This document shows positions 30,892 to 41,761 of a stretch of 64,000 nt of DNA, one piece after another. Within the stretch, counting starts at the first letter, position 1, and every line of letters begins with the position of its first letter. The DNA is taken from the NCBI RefSeq assembly GCF_950295315.1, contig NC_080180.1:65753092-65817091 (forward strand). The letters are read 5' to 3'. Position numbers and translations under genes: made by a program. This DNA comes from Erinaceus europaeus. Lineage: Eukaryota > Chordata > Mammalia > Eulipotyphla > Erinaceidae. A model generated the notes under the pieces. It had not been told where the DNA came from and ran no database searches. It saw only the letters and a list, made by a program, of their open reading frames with translations.

Positions 30892-30943
30892 ATCTCAGTA
30901 ACCACCTTGTAGACTGTTTCCTTGTCAGTCTTGTCTTGTCTTT

Positions 30944-31032
30944 TCTTTTTTTTTCTTTCTTTCTTTCCTTTCTTTCTTCTCTTTCTTTCCTTTCTTTCTT
31001 TCTTTCTTTCTTTCTCCCCTCCCGTTCTTTCT
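30944..31032. repeat. (TTTC)n microsatellite
   Basis: Interrupted TTTC/TTTCC tract of about 90 bp. Confidence 0.95.
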
Positions 31033-32040
31033 TCCTTTCATCCTTTTTGGTGGTTATTGACCTTCTGTTATACAATATGACTTTAATCGCACTTACAAGA
31101 TGTTGTATTCAAACAGCAGCCATTCTAGCAATCGCCAGCCTAAAGCTCTTTCTCTTCTTCTCTCTTCCATCCTGGTTAATACGACGGCCGTAGCTAATAA
31201 CCTGCTTTCAGTATTGAACCAAAGACCCAGGTAGGGGCAGAGAAAGTTCACGTTTGGTAACTTGATAGCTTTCGCCTGACATTTAAGCCCTTTCCACATT
31301 ACGCAGCACACATAAGCTTTCTTGTACCACGAGGGAAGTTTCGCATAGGATTCAGAGAATTTCATTTTGAAGATGAGTGTCCTGGGAGGGAAAAGGGCAC
31401 CTAGTTTCTTGAGTGTCAGGAGGGTGCTTTACACAGGTAAATAAACAGCAACCACAACATGTCGGGTGACTCCTGTTTTCAGGGAGCTGAGCCAAAAGAA
31501 TGGCAAAGTAGGCAGTGAGATAATCAATATAAGAATCATTTAGTATTACTGTCTTCAAATGCAACAGCTACTTGGTTAGGATAAAATAAAACTGGACAAG
31601 AGCAAATGCCTACTTTTGTGAGAGAAAATAAGAGTCTAAACCCAGCCTGGACCCTACACTGTGTTTCTGCTGTCTGTCAACAGAAGGGAGACTTCAGTGG
31701 ATATCACAAAGGGGGATGTGGGGAAGTGGGTTAGCGTTCGGGGAGCCAAAGAAATGGCCGAGGAGGATAAAACAAGGATACGTTTCATGGTTGAACAATG
31801 CAGGAAAAAAAACAGAGAGCTGAGACTGAATGTGCTTATAGAACATTGTCAAGGGGCTGGACTGGAATCCATGAGACAGTCTCCCAGTGCTGCTGAGAGA
31901 GAGGGGACGTCAAGGTCAACCGTAGGGGCCCCCGCAGAGTTTCTGAATGGCGGACACAAACAGGGTGCCCTGTGTCAGCACGACTGAAGTTTCAAGTAGC
32001 AAGTCAGGAACCTTCAGGAGGCAATTACGAGAGATGAGAA
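31033..32040. other. Unique DNA, no gene called
   Basis: About 1 kb free of repeats. A charged 108-codon plus-strand frame (31661-31987) has no recognisable domain, no family resemblance and no clear splice context. Confidence 0.4.
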
Positions 32041-32044
32041 AATA

Positions 32045-32250
32045 CTGGGGCCGGGTGGTGGCACACCTGTTTGAGCGCACAGGTCACAGTGCACAAGGAA
32101 CCCAGCTTGAGCCCCTGGTCCTCACCTGCAGGGGGAAAGCTTTGCAAATAGTGAGTGAAGCAGGGCTGCAGGCTTCTCTCTCCCTCTCTGTCGTGCCCTT
32201 CTGCTCCATTTCTGCTTGTCTCTACCCAGTAATAAATAAAGAGAACAGGA
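32045..32250 (+). mobile_element. SINE A, short-tail form
   Basis: GGGGCCGGGTGGTGGCACACC, CAGCTTGAGCCCCTGG, CACCTGCAGGGGGAAAGC, body, and CAGTAATAAATAAAG. Confidence 0.96.
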
Positions 32251-32287
32251 AATAGTAGAGGTGTTCACATGAGCTGGCATCCTACCC

Positions 32288-32613
32288 ATCTTCTCACACT
32301 CACACACACTCTCACACACACTCACACTCACACTCACATACACACACTCACACACACACTCACACACTCACACACTCACACTCACACACACACACTCACA
32401 CACACTCTCACTCACATACACTCACACACACACTCACACACAAACACACACACTCACACTCACACACTCACACTCACACACACACACTCACACACACACT
32501 CACACACTCACACACACTCACACACACACACACTCACACTCACACTCACTCACACACTCACACTCACACACACACACTCACACACACACTCACACACACA
32601 CACTCTCACACAC

Positions 32614-32647
<34 letters not shown>

Positions 32648-32667
32648 ACACCCACACACTCCTTTGG
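32288..32667. repeat. (CA)n/(CACT)n compound microsatellite
   Basis: About 380 bp of CA with frequent CACTCA interruptions in semi-regular blocks. It produces a spurious 136-codon His/Thr frame. Confidence 0.97.
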
Positions 32668-32891
32668 ATACAGCGTTGATGTGTAGTGAATAGACTACAA
32701 AATAATTACAATTATTTCATTGGTTACCTGCTGGTTTCAGCAGCAGTGTCTTCTCTGCAACGATTAGTATGAAGTTTTGTTCAATCATTCCATTGTAGGG
32801 AAGACGAGTTACTCTGGTTTACTGGTATTTTCCTACTGTTTTATGTATTTATTTATGTATTTATTTATTTATGCCTGTCTTGATATGTCTG

Positions 32892-33264
32892 TGCCGGGCT
32901 AGCTTTGTGGTTGGGAGACAGATGACCAGGGACTCATGGCTGAGCTGTATGCAGTATCTCTTTATTCATGCAGAACACAGCACAATCTAAGCCATCTCTA
33001 ACCACAATCCTGTCCTTATATATATACTCGCCAAGTAGGGTGGAAACAGGATGTGATGTAAGAGGGTGGAGCGAAAAGAGACTGGTGCAAATCAGGTGTG
33101 ACAAGGAGAGGGGGTGGAGCAAAAAGACATCATGAACCAATGAGGATTAAACCAATGCCCTGCAGGCAGGGCGGTGCTTAGTTACCAGTGGTTATGTAAA
33201 TAGAATACAGTGTTAAACGGGGTTAAACCAATGAAACAGAAGGGGTCTTAGAAGCAGACCAACA
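32892..33264 (-). mobile_element. Solo LTR, family II
   Basis: Plus-strand ends TGCCGGGC and CCAACA. Perfect 6-bp duplication TGTCTG at 32886-32891 and 33265-33270. On the minus strand a TATATATAAGG TATA box and GAATAAAGAG polyadenylation signal are followed by the U5 with AGTCCCTGGTCATC, matching the 22.2-kb LTR. About 100 bp shorter than that copy. Confidence 0.9.
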
Positions 33265-33309
33265 TGTCTGGAATTATTTGATTGGTTTTATTGCCAGATT
33301 TTTAAAAAA

Positions 33310-33528
33310 TGGGGGGCTGGGCAGTGGTGCACCTGGTTGAGCACACATGTTGCAGTGGCAAGGACCTGGGTTTGAGCCCCCGGCCCCCACCTGCATGGGG
33401 AAAGCTTTGCAAGTGGTGAAGCAGGGCTGCAGGTGTCTTTCTGTCTCTCTCTGTCTCTAGGCCCCCCTTCCCTCTCTACTTCTGTCTATCTCTATCCAAT
33501 AAATAAAGATTAAAAAATTTTAAAAAAT
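33310..33528 (+). mobile_element. SINE A, short-tail form
   Basis: GGGGGCTGGGCAGTGGTGCACC, GTTTGAGCCCCCGGCC, CACCTGCATGGGGAAAGC, body, and TCCAATAAATAAAG. Confidence 0.96.
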
Positions 33529-34361
33529 CACGATACTCCGAGTGATGTTAATGCTACTTAGGAAAAGGTGATTTTTTTCCCCTATGAAAGAATAAGAGCA
33601 TATGCAGATCTGTGACCCCACCAGTATTCCCATGATTCATGTCTGATTTCTGTCCTGTGTAGGCGATACATATTTCCCGCTCTCCCCTTTCTCTGTGAGG
33701 CTGACCTTTGTGTGTCTCTGGGAATGCGGATGGATCTGTTTCCTGGACACAGTCTCCCTGCCAGATGCTCCTGCCTGGTTTTTGCCTACAGCTTGACTTT
33801 CAAAGAGCTCCAGTGCCTGCTCACCTGCTCACTTGGTCTTCTGGGAACTGCTTTATGTGAAAACATCTCCCACCTCTTCCCCTGTGCATCTGGGCCTTAA
33901 GAATCAGCAAACTGTGTTGTAAGGAAATGAACGGAGAATATTGTGCTTGGTTTCCTGTAATGCCCTTGTGTTCAAAATTCGCTTTTTTAAAATACCATGC
34001 TTAATTCATACATGTTCTGTCTTTCCTGACTGGTGAGATGGTTGTGAATTCTGCGTAGCAAGACTCCTGCTATCAGAATTGTGAGGCTCCCTCTAAGATG
34101 GAACTCAATCCTCCTAGTCCAAGCTTGGTTGCTTTCTGATTTCTTTGAACTGCTGTTTCATTGCTTCTGTCCGTCTGTTAAAATCTTAAAATCTGACTAC
34201 AAGACTCCGTGCTGAGCTTAGTCTGGTCCAGGGCACTCAGTTGAAAGCCAGCCTATTCATAATCAGCATCAGCCCAGTGGCTCAGGTGGTGAATCTTTAG
34301 CTTTAGTATTGCTGTTTCCATCAGTGGCATCTTTATCAGGAAGGCCTTACTCTTACCAGTT

Positions 34362-34362
<1 letters not shown>
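33529..34362. other. Unique DNA
   Basis: No repeats. The 62-codon frame at 33712-33900 is not gene-like. Confidence 0.42.

Positions 34363-34413
<51 letters not shown>
34363..34413. repeat. (GT)n microsatellite
   Basis: About 24 uninterrupted GT units. Confidence 0.97.
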
Positions 34414-34414
<1 letters not shown>

Positions 34415-34910
34415 AAAGTGCTGGGCAGACAGGAGCGTCTTCTTACAGCCCAGTTTTACTCCACGTTGTGAGTCTTCTCTTGGGCTGTGCTCTCAGCTTC
34501 TAGGAGCAGCAGAAAGACATTTTGTAAATGCAGAGTCAGAGCTGTCCATGCATACCAACACTTGAGTTCACATCAACACAAGCACAGCGCTGGCTTTAGT
34601 CTGGATACTGTGGCCTGTCTTGCTACTTGGTTTGTGTTTTCAGCCTCGACACTGCCATCCATCCATCATCACCTGTTTTAAATCTCACCAATTAGGATGA
34701 CAATTAGGTTCGTCATTCTGAACAAAACCGATCACTCAATGTATTGCTAATTTTGACATTAAACTCTCATGCGTGGAAAGAAAGCCTAGATTAACTTGTG
34801 AAAATCTATGTGAATTTTCTGTGGATAACTCACCATCAAGGTGGCTTGAGTAATGATTTATTTATTTTTGCTTGAGTCTTGCACCTTCACAATTCACAGG
34901 TGTCATGGAT
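34414..34910. other. Unique DNA
   Basis: No recognisable element. Confidence 0.4.
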
Positions 34911-34914
34911 GACG

Positions 34915-34950
34915 TTTTTTTCCCCTTGCAATTTCAAACAAAATGAGAGT

Positions 34951-34988
<38 letters not shown>

Positions 34989-35115
34989 CTACAGAATTGC
35001 TCTGCTACTCACAGAGCTTTCCTTTCACGTGGTGCTTGCTTCCCCATGTGGTGCTAGGGCTGAAACTCAGGTGAAGTGTGCATTTTACTAATTAGCTACC
35101 CAGAGCCTCGAGCAT
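34915..35115 (-). mobile_element. Old SINE, family C, with (GA)n
   Basis: (GA)n at 34949-34988 in the purine body, GCTACAGAATTGCTCTGC, GTGGTGCTAGGGCTGAAAC and AGCTACCCAGAGCC in minus orientation. Confidence 0.5.
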
Positions 35116-35175
35116 GTGTGTATCATAGAGCAATTTCTGCAGCCCAGTTTTCTATTTTGTAGTTCTTAAAGAAAA

Positions 35176-35300
35176 GCAGGAGAGAGGGGAGAGGGCAGAG
35201 GGAAGGAGGGGAGAGGGGAGAGGGAGGGAGGGGAGAGAGAGGGAGAGGAAGGGAGGGGAGAGAGAGGGAGAGGGAGAGAGGTGGGAGTGGGGGAAAGGAG
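35176..35300. repeat. (GGGAGA)n purine tract
   Basis: Irregular GGGAG and GAGAGG units over about 125 bp. Confidence 0.92.
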
Positions 35301-36635
35301 AGACCATAGCACCAATCCATTGTCCAGGGGACTTTCTCTGGTGTCATTCAAGGCACTTCAGTGTGGTGTCTGTGCTTCAGCCGGGTGTGGGTGCATTCTC
35401 TCTGGGACCAAACTTCATTATAGACTTGAAATTAATTAAATAATTAGGTCTTAAGTACTTTCAACAGAAATAGAAAAAAGAAAAGTCACCAGTGAGTTGG
35501 CCTGGGTGTTACACCAGCTGACTGTGGTATTCGCGTTCCTACCCTCTGTGCTTGGATATTGCTAATGTCTCTGAACCAGGCCAGAGTCCCATCTGTCAAC
35601 AGACATGACAAGCCCATTGTAAGGGTCTTGTAGAGCAGTTGAGGGGGCAGTGACCATGGCCGACTGTGGACCACCTGGTCTGCCCTTTCTTCCCAACCTT
35701 CATTATAGCAGTGCGTTCAGCTTTACTGTTTCTGGGGGCCATGCTTGGGGGTGGGCAGCCCTTGTCTGTAGGACACAGTGCCCCAAGCATCATCCTTTTG
35801 GTGATGGACCGCCAGCCCTTTGCTCAGGCCTCCTGGGAGCTACACCTGCTCACTGCTCTCCAGCAGCACTGCAAGTTGCCTGGGCTTCAGCTTTGAGTTC
35901 TCTAATTAAGAAATTGAATTTTCAGTATTCAGTCTGGCTGACTGCTCCATCAGTGTGGATTCTGATTTCAGTTTCCAACAAAATGAAGCGTAATGGAATC
36001 TGTTAAAATATTTGGATCACATTTTCAGTGGCTAATTTGAAAGGAGTGTGCCCGATTTGGGGGGGGGGTGTGTCTGTCTTCGAAACTCAGGAAAATACTC
36101 AAGAAATAATACAATGTCTTTTGATTAGGTGTTGCATTTGTGATTTATTTTCATCTCCTGGTAGACGAGTGTATTCATACAGAACTCACCGTGCTTCTCC
36201 GCAAGAGCAGACAGGAAAGAGGTGAAGAGAGATGAGTCACACAGACACATTGGAGCATGTTTGCTAATCAAATGTTTATTACAGTGAATTTAATTCCTGT
36301 CACTTTAAAAGATAATACACCTTTGAGACAGTAGGCTTATGATTTGTGTTGGGAGGAGAAATCCAGGCAGGAGTCACAGGCAGAGCCAGCAAGCGAAGGT
36401 AGGCCTTGGTGTTCTCTCTGCCCCACTGTCTCCTGAAGTAGCAGCAGCTCTCTTCAGATGCCTGGGAATCCCCAGAAACACGTGCTGGAGCTCTAGGAAG
36501 TGAAGCAGGAGGCAGAGTGAGGGCAGGGCTAGTAGCCTTCAGGCTTTCACAAGTCAGCCGAGAGAGATGAAATTTAGCACTCAGGAAACTGGAAAAAAGC
36601 ACAGAATAAAGAAAATGAATCAAACAAAAACTCAC
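35301..36635. other. Unique DNA with a possible conserved segment
   Basis: More than 1.3 kb without SINE or L1. 35390-35470 and 36010-36290 contain ATTA-rich, non-expanded sequence (ATTAATTAAATAATTAGG). A G9 run sits at 36060-36068. The 35650-36006 and minus 36300-36635 open frames have no domain. Confidence 0.38.
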
Positions 36636-36639
36636 CCAA

Positions 36640-36770
36640 CTGGATGGGGATCAAGAGCATAATGGTTATGCAAACAGGCTCTAATGCCTGAGGCTCCAGA
36701 GTTCCAGGTTCAATCCCAGGACCACCATAAACCAGAATTGAGCAGTGCTCTGATGAAAACAAACAAGCAA
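36640..36770 (+). mobile_element. SINE B
   Basis: GAGCATAATGGTTATGCAAAC, CTGAGGCTCCAGAGTTCC, B box GGTTCAATCCC and GAGCAGTGCTCTGATG, the clearest plus-strand family B copy here. Confidence 0.88.
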
Positions 36771-37165
36771 AATCACCCAGACTCTGATTCCACACCAGCT
36801 GAAGTCAAACCCAGAAGTCTTAGGCTTGGAGAGAGACAGGTAGGACTGAGGGAGAATTGACAAGAAGAAGAGCAGGATATCAAAGCCTCAGCCACCCCTT
36901 CTCACTGGGAGAACATCCCAAACAGGTGTGTTCTAGGCCAGGAAAAAGGAGGGAAGTGAGGAAGACAGGAGAGCCTCGGTGGGTCATTAGACTTAGCAGC
37001 CTCAGCTGGGACTAGATGAGGCCGTTAGTGCTGGCAGTAAGCAAAGTCCAGGGACTCCAGTTACTACTGCAAAGGAGGAGGCAGGTTAAGACCACAGAGA
37101 CTGCAGGGACCTGTGCTGGGCCAGGCCGGGCTGGGCAGGGCTCTAGTTGCAGTCAGCCATCATCG
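36771..37165. other. Unique moderate-GC DNA
   Basis: No recognisable element. Confidence 0.4.
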
Positions 37166-37169
37166 AATC

Positions 37170-37388
37170 TTCTGGGTGTTCTTTATTGATTTTCTGTTTG
37201 ATTTGATAGGACAGAGATAACCTGAAAGGGCAGAGGGAAGTGAGGAGGGAGAGAGAAAGAGACACTGGCAGACCTGCTTCACTGCTGGTGAAACATCCCT
37301 TCTGCAGGTGGGGGCCTTGGGCTAGAACCCTGGTCCTTGCTCATAGTCACATGTGTGCTCACTGGGTGAGCATTTTTGGAGCTCTAGC
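37170..37388 (-). mobile_element. SINE A, diverged
   Basis: TTTGATTTGATAGGACAGAG, body, CTGGCAGACCTGCTTCAC, CTTCTGCAGGTGGGGGCC, TAGAACCCTGGTCC and a degraded head. Confidence 0.82.
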
Positions 37389-37419
37389 ACCTCATGGGTG
37401 TGCAACTTCACCATTCTAG

Positions 37420-38355
37420 GCTGATTTATTTCAGAGAAAGGGAGAGAGAGAGGAGGGAGGAGAGAGAGAAGGGAGTAAAGGAGAGAGAGAGAGAGAGAGA
37501 AGGGAGGAAAGGAGAGGGAGAGAGAGAGAAGGGAGGAAAGGAGAGAGAGAAGGGAGGAAAGGAGAGAGAAAGAAAGAAGGGAGGAAAGGAGAGAGAGAGA
37601 AGGGAGGAAAGTGTTAGGTGCAGTAGTTTTAAAGTTTTGAGTATAGTTGCTTTTCTGCTTATAGTGTGAGATGGAAAATTCCTGTACCCCCTACACAGGG
37701 CGAAAGTCACCACCCCTATGCAGGGGCAAGTCGCCAGTTTTATCTTAGAGGAAATAGCTAGCCTAGCCACAAACCCAAGTCAGCTCAAGGCTGATGAAAC
37801 TCAACCACCTGAGGCCAGATGGTCTTAGTCAATAACTAAAAGTGTGGTAACCCTATTTTACATAGAGGCTTGAAATTAGACAAATTCTATAGGTTTCTTA
37901 GTGTGTTGCAATGTTTGAAATGATTAGATCCCACATTTTCTATAAAGTATCATTGAATAAGTTGTAGACCCCCCCCCCCCCCCGGCACTTAGAGTGTGCT
38001 CTGAAATCCTATAAATTGTGTGGTTTGAGCTCTGTTCGGGGTCGAGCTGGTGGACTGCTGTCAGTCACCTCTCGGTCCGGATTCGAATTTGTGAATAAAC
38101 ATCTTTTGCTTCCTTGCAGTGGATGGTGGTTTGGTTTTGCTCGCTAACAGAAAGGAGACACACAGAGAGAGAACTGAGGAAAGGAGACACAGAGAGAGAG
38201 ACGTGAGGAAAGGAGAGAGAGGGAAAGGGAGAGGGAGAGGTAGAGGGAGAGAAAAGAAAACAGCACCAAACCTTCTACTAGTGTTCTCATGTGGTCTAGC
38301 TGGGACTCCAATTTGGGCTGTATGACTGGCCTTTCCAGGTGAGTGTCATCTGCCC
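37420..38355 (-). mobile_element. Old GA-expanded SINE (family C) split by an LTR
   Basis: The GAGAG/GGGAGGAAAGGA purine body fills 37431-37611 and continues at 38150-38258, followed by CAGCACCAAACCTTCTAC and GGGACTCCAATTTGGGC, the usual end of this old family. A complete LTR sits in the purine stretch. Confidence 0.6.
37612..38149 (+). mobile_element. Solo LTR (family IV)
   Basis: Terminal inverted repeats TGTTAG and CTAACA, perfect 5-bp duplication GAAAG (37607-37611, 38150-38154), a TATAAA-like box (CCTATAAATTG, about 38009-38019) and GAATAAACATC polyadenylation signal (about 38092-38102). A C17 run at 37967-37983 lies just before the TATA region. The 5-bp duplication does not fit class II. 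Confidence 0.88.
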
Positions 38356-39730
38356 CTAAACATTCTGAAAAGAATAAAGATTTATTCTGGAATCTACCTA
38401 TCCTGAAATGATGCTCTGAAAATCTGCCTATTTCCTAGTGCCCAAAGATAGAGATTGATTTCAATTCATCTCCAGTACTCAGTTCTCAAAACAAAACAGA
38501 AAGACCAGCCTCAGAACTATCACTGTCAACTCGATCTTTTAAACTGTTTTCAAAGAAAATACAATCTTTTATTTTTACTTTTACTATAAGCCCACCCCCA
38601 TCCACCCCTTCAGCCCATCCCAACACCCAAACTCATCAGAAATGAAAGAGGAACACACTGGCACCCTTGAATGGCTAGGCATGTGCCAAGCACACCCACA
38701 TGCACCACTGGGAGACATAGTTTCAGAAAAGCATGTTTTCTATTAACATTAAAGATAAGCAAACCTATATTTTAGACTTGGGAGAAATAGACTTGGGAGA
38801 AATAAAATCAAAATATCTCCCTTGCCTGGGGCATCTGAAATAGTAGTCAAGTATATTGTAAAAGCAGTATGGTTGAAAGTTTTGAAATGTCTAATTTTAT
38901 TAACAGTGTACCAAGAGTCAATTGCACAACTTCTGAACATTCTGGCATCTCTGACTCTAAAGTAGGAATAATAAAATGGGAGTCTGCCTTCCAGAGTGTC
39001 GTGTCAAAAGTTCAGTGACAGCTGAAGTAAATCCAATGAATCACAGGAGTAGCAATTAGTAGCTCACTGTGCCGCTACCAGGAGCCACTGTGTCTACCTT
39101 TCACTCCAATCTAAACAGAAAATGGGGCCCAAGGGTACATTTTCCTAGGGTGGCTTCTGTCAAGGAAGCAGTGACAGTTCCTTCTTCACAATGATCAGCA
39201 GCAATATCTGAATTGTCTTAAATGATTGGGAACTGGTCAGTGGATGCCCAGGGAAATAACTTCAGTTTATGGAAATAAGTTGGGTTTATGACTTAAGTCA
39301 GATGCAAATAAGAAGTGACCAAGTCATCAGTCATGCAAATGAAGGTAAATTCAGCTTTGCTTTTGTGATTAACTATTGGATTTTTTTTTTCTCTGCTCAA
39401 GGAATTTTCAATTTTCGCTTGCTATTTTTTTAACAGTTGGAAGGACAAAATATTAATTATACTCAAAATCCTTTCTCAATACTAATATGTGAACTGTTCT
39501 ATCTGTTATACCACAAAAATATGAATATGTCTTTGTAAATCCCATGTCAGGGAATATATTAAACACAATAAAATTTTAGTATCATCTTAAGCATGATTTT
39601 TAGTCTTATTAATGACTCTAAAAATATTTTTAATGAGTGCCCATATAAAAATGACTGATTGGTGGTGATTAATTGCTTTTGTTGAATGTTTTGATGTCTT
39701 AATGAAGATCTAGAAAGTGACAGACATGGG
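38356..39730. other. Repeat-poor DNA, candidate regulatory island 38950-39370
   Basis: No SINE, L1 or LTR over about 1.37 kb. Two octamer-like ATGCAAAT words lie 38 bp apart at about 39302 and 39335, in a stretch also bearing TGACTTAAGTCA-like symmetry near 39290. 38571-38640 is a C-rich pyrimidine stretch. Confidence 0.38.
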
Positions 39731-39737
39731 AACTAGA

Positions 39738-40055
39738 GAGGGGGCTGGGCGGTGGTGCACCAGTCAAGTGCACATAGTAAAAAGCACAAGGACCTGAGCA
39801 AGGACCCCAGTTTGAGCCCCCAGTTCCCCACCTGCAGAGGGGAACACTTCACTAGTGGTGATGCAGGTCTGCAGGTGTCTATCTTTCTGTCCCTCTCTAA
39901 CTCCTCCTCCCCTCTCAATTTCTCTCTGTCCTGTCCACTAAAATGGGAAAAAAAAATGACTGCCAGAAGTCATAGGTTCACAGTGAAGGCACAGGGCACC
40001 AGCAATAACCTCGGAGGGGGAACAAAAAAAGGAAATATAGAAAATTAAAAAAAAT
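39738..40055 (+). mobile_element. SINE A, long-tail form
   Basis: GGGGCTGGGCGGTGGTGCACC, AGTTTGAGCCCCCAG, core CACCTGCAGAGGGG, body, CCACTAAAATGGG and a diverged 3' domain ending AATAACCTCGGAGG. Confidence 0.94.
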
Positions 40056-41104
40056 CTATGTTTTAGAATCATACTGATAACATGCAATCTCCATGACTAG
40101 CTTAGAGTTTAGCACATTAGAATGCACATACCTAGAGACCAATCAAGATCAAGTGTTTACGTTAGATTGTGCAAGTTTCTGCTACTTCTGTTTCCCACCT
40201 GCTTGAAACACCTTTGCCTGAAGACACTCTTCCCTATCCTCTTTTGCCTGCAGAATTCACTGAGCGTGTTTCTGTGGAATTCAACTGCAGCCAGAGAGAC
40301 AGGTAAATTGTGTGAGGTAAACAGCTGTCGGAGAGCTATGAATCATCTTTAAGGCACATTAGCTAAACTCATTTTTTAAAGGAAAATTGTTTTGCATCTT
40401 GAAAGGAATAATCACAAGAACCCTGTGCTCACTCTAATGTGCTGTCAAGCTCCATCTCCTTGGGGAACAAATATGATGAACTCTCTGCATTTCTTTATTT
40501 TCTTAATGATGGCCCTTGCTGGGATATGGAGAGGAGAACTGAGATGCCCTTTCTCCCAGAAAGGTAGAATTAACATCACTTCTACTCTGGGGTGGAATTC
40601 AGACTTGGTGACTTAAAACTGCGTGGCTGGCCTTATGTTTGTTTTTATTTTGCTTTGTTTTTAAAGTGAAATCATGCAGAAAATTCAGGCTTTTTAAGAT
40701 AATTCACTGTACAGTATTTCAAAAATCAGTATAATGTTGTCTGCTAACATTGACCATGGACTGGGCTTCCTGTTTGTGTATTTCTTTCTCTTTTTCTATT
40801 TTTTTTTTTTATTTTTTAGCTCAGGGTAAATGAGATAAACGTGATACACTCAGATGAATTTTTCAAAGTGGAAGTATTTTTTTCCAACATACTGTATTAT
40901 GCTTTCATGTATTGTTATTTACTACCACTGAGGCACTGAACTACAAGACTTAGTGGATTCATGGCTGTAATTTTGTCTAACCCCCCAGGAATCAGCAAAG
41001 CTCACCTCCCTCCACCACCCCAGAGCAAGGTGTGTGCCCCCCATCCTGCCTGCTCTGCCTCCCTTTGCCTGCCTTCAGATCTACAGAGGCAGAGCAAGAG
41101 TATT
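40056..41104. other. Unique AT-rich DNA
   Basis: No repeats apart from a T-rich tract near 40800. 40300-40400 is mildly homeobox-site-like. No exon recognised. Confidence 0.4.
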
Positions 41105-41107
41105 TCT

Positions 41108-41408
41108 TTTTTTTTACTATTTAAAATCTATTTATTCATTTATTTTCCCTTTTGTTGCCCTTGTTGTTTAATATTGTTGTGGTTATTATTGTTGTTATTG
41201 ACGTTGTTATTGTTGGATAGGACAGAGAGAAATGGAAAGAGGAGAGGAAGATAGGGGGAGAGAAAGATAAACACCTACAGACCTGCTTCATCTCCTGTGA
41301 AGAGACTCCCCTGCAGGTGGGGAGTCGGGGGCTCGAACCGAGATCCTTAAGTCGGTCCTTGTACTTTGTACCACGTGCGCTTAACCTGCTGCACCACCAT
41401 CTGACTCC
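41108..41408 (-). mobile_element. SINE A, (AAC)n-tail form
   Basis: (TTTA)n, CTTTTGTTGCCCTTG, (GTT)n, GGATAGGACAGAGAGAAATGG, core CCCCTGCAGGTGGGGAG, B box GGGCTCGAACCGAGATCC and head ending CATCTGACTCCC. AAGAGTATTTCT and AAGAGTGTGTATTTCT flank it. Confidence 0.95.
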
Positions 41409-41607
41409 CAAGAGTGTGTATTTCTTCCTCTGTTTCTGGCTTTGCTTCCTAAACCCCACATCTGAGTGAGATCACCCAAACTCTGCTCTTAGTTTATTTA
41501 TCACTTCCTTTGTGTTTGAGCAACAGGCAAAATATCTTTTCTTATAGCTGAGTACAATGTAATCCACAACTTCCTCACTCACTATTTTATCCATTTATCT
41601 ATTTATT

Positions 41608-41757
41608 TTGATTAGTAATTTAATATTGATTTACAAAATTACAAGATAACAGGGGTAAAACTCCTCACCATTCCCACCACCAGAGCACTGAGTCCCCCAT
41701 CCCTCTACTGGAAGCCACAGCAGGTCTCGCAAGGCTGCAGATACGTGTTGACTATTA
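41608..41757 (-). mobile_element. L1 3' end, older subfamily
   Basis: TTGATTTACAAAATTACAAG, ATAACAGGGGTAAAACTCC and TTCCCACCACCAGAGCACTG mark an L1 terminus different from the copy immediately beside it. Confidence 0.7.
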
Positions 41758-41761
41758 TTTC

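Noticed and set aside
31661..31987. 108-codon charged open frame as a possible gene
   Set aside because: No recognisable domain, no splice or promoter context, and length is within chance for this composition.
32288..32667. CRISPR-like repetition
   Set aside because: No unique spacers between repeats, and the genome is mammalian.
32269..32679. 136-codon His/Thr frame
   Set aside because: Translation of the CA/CACT microsatellite.
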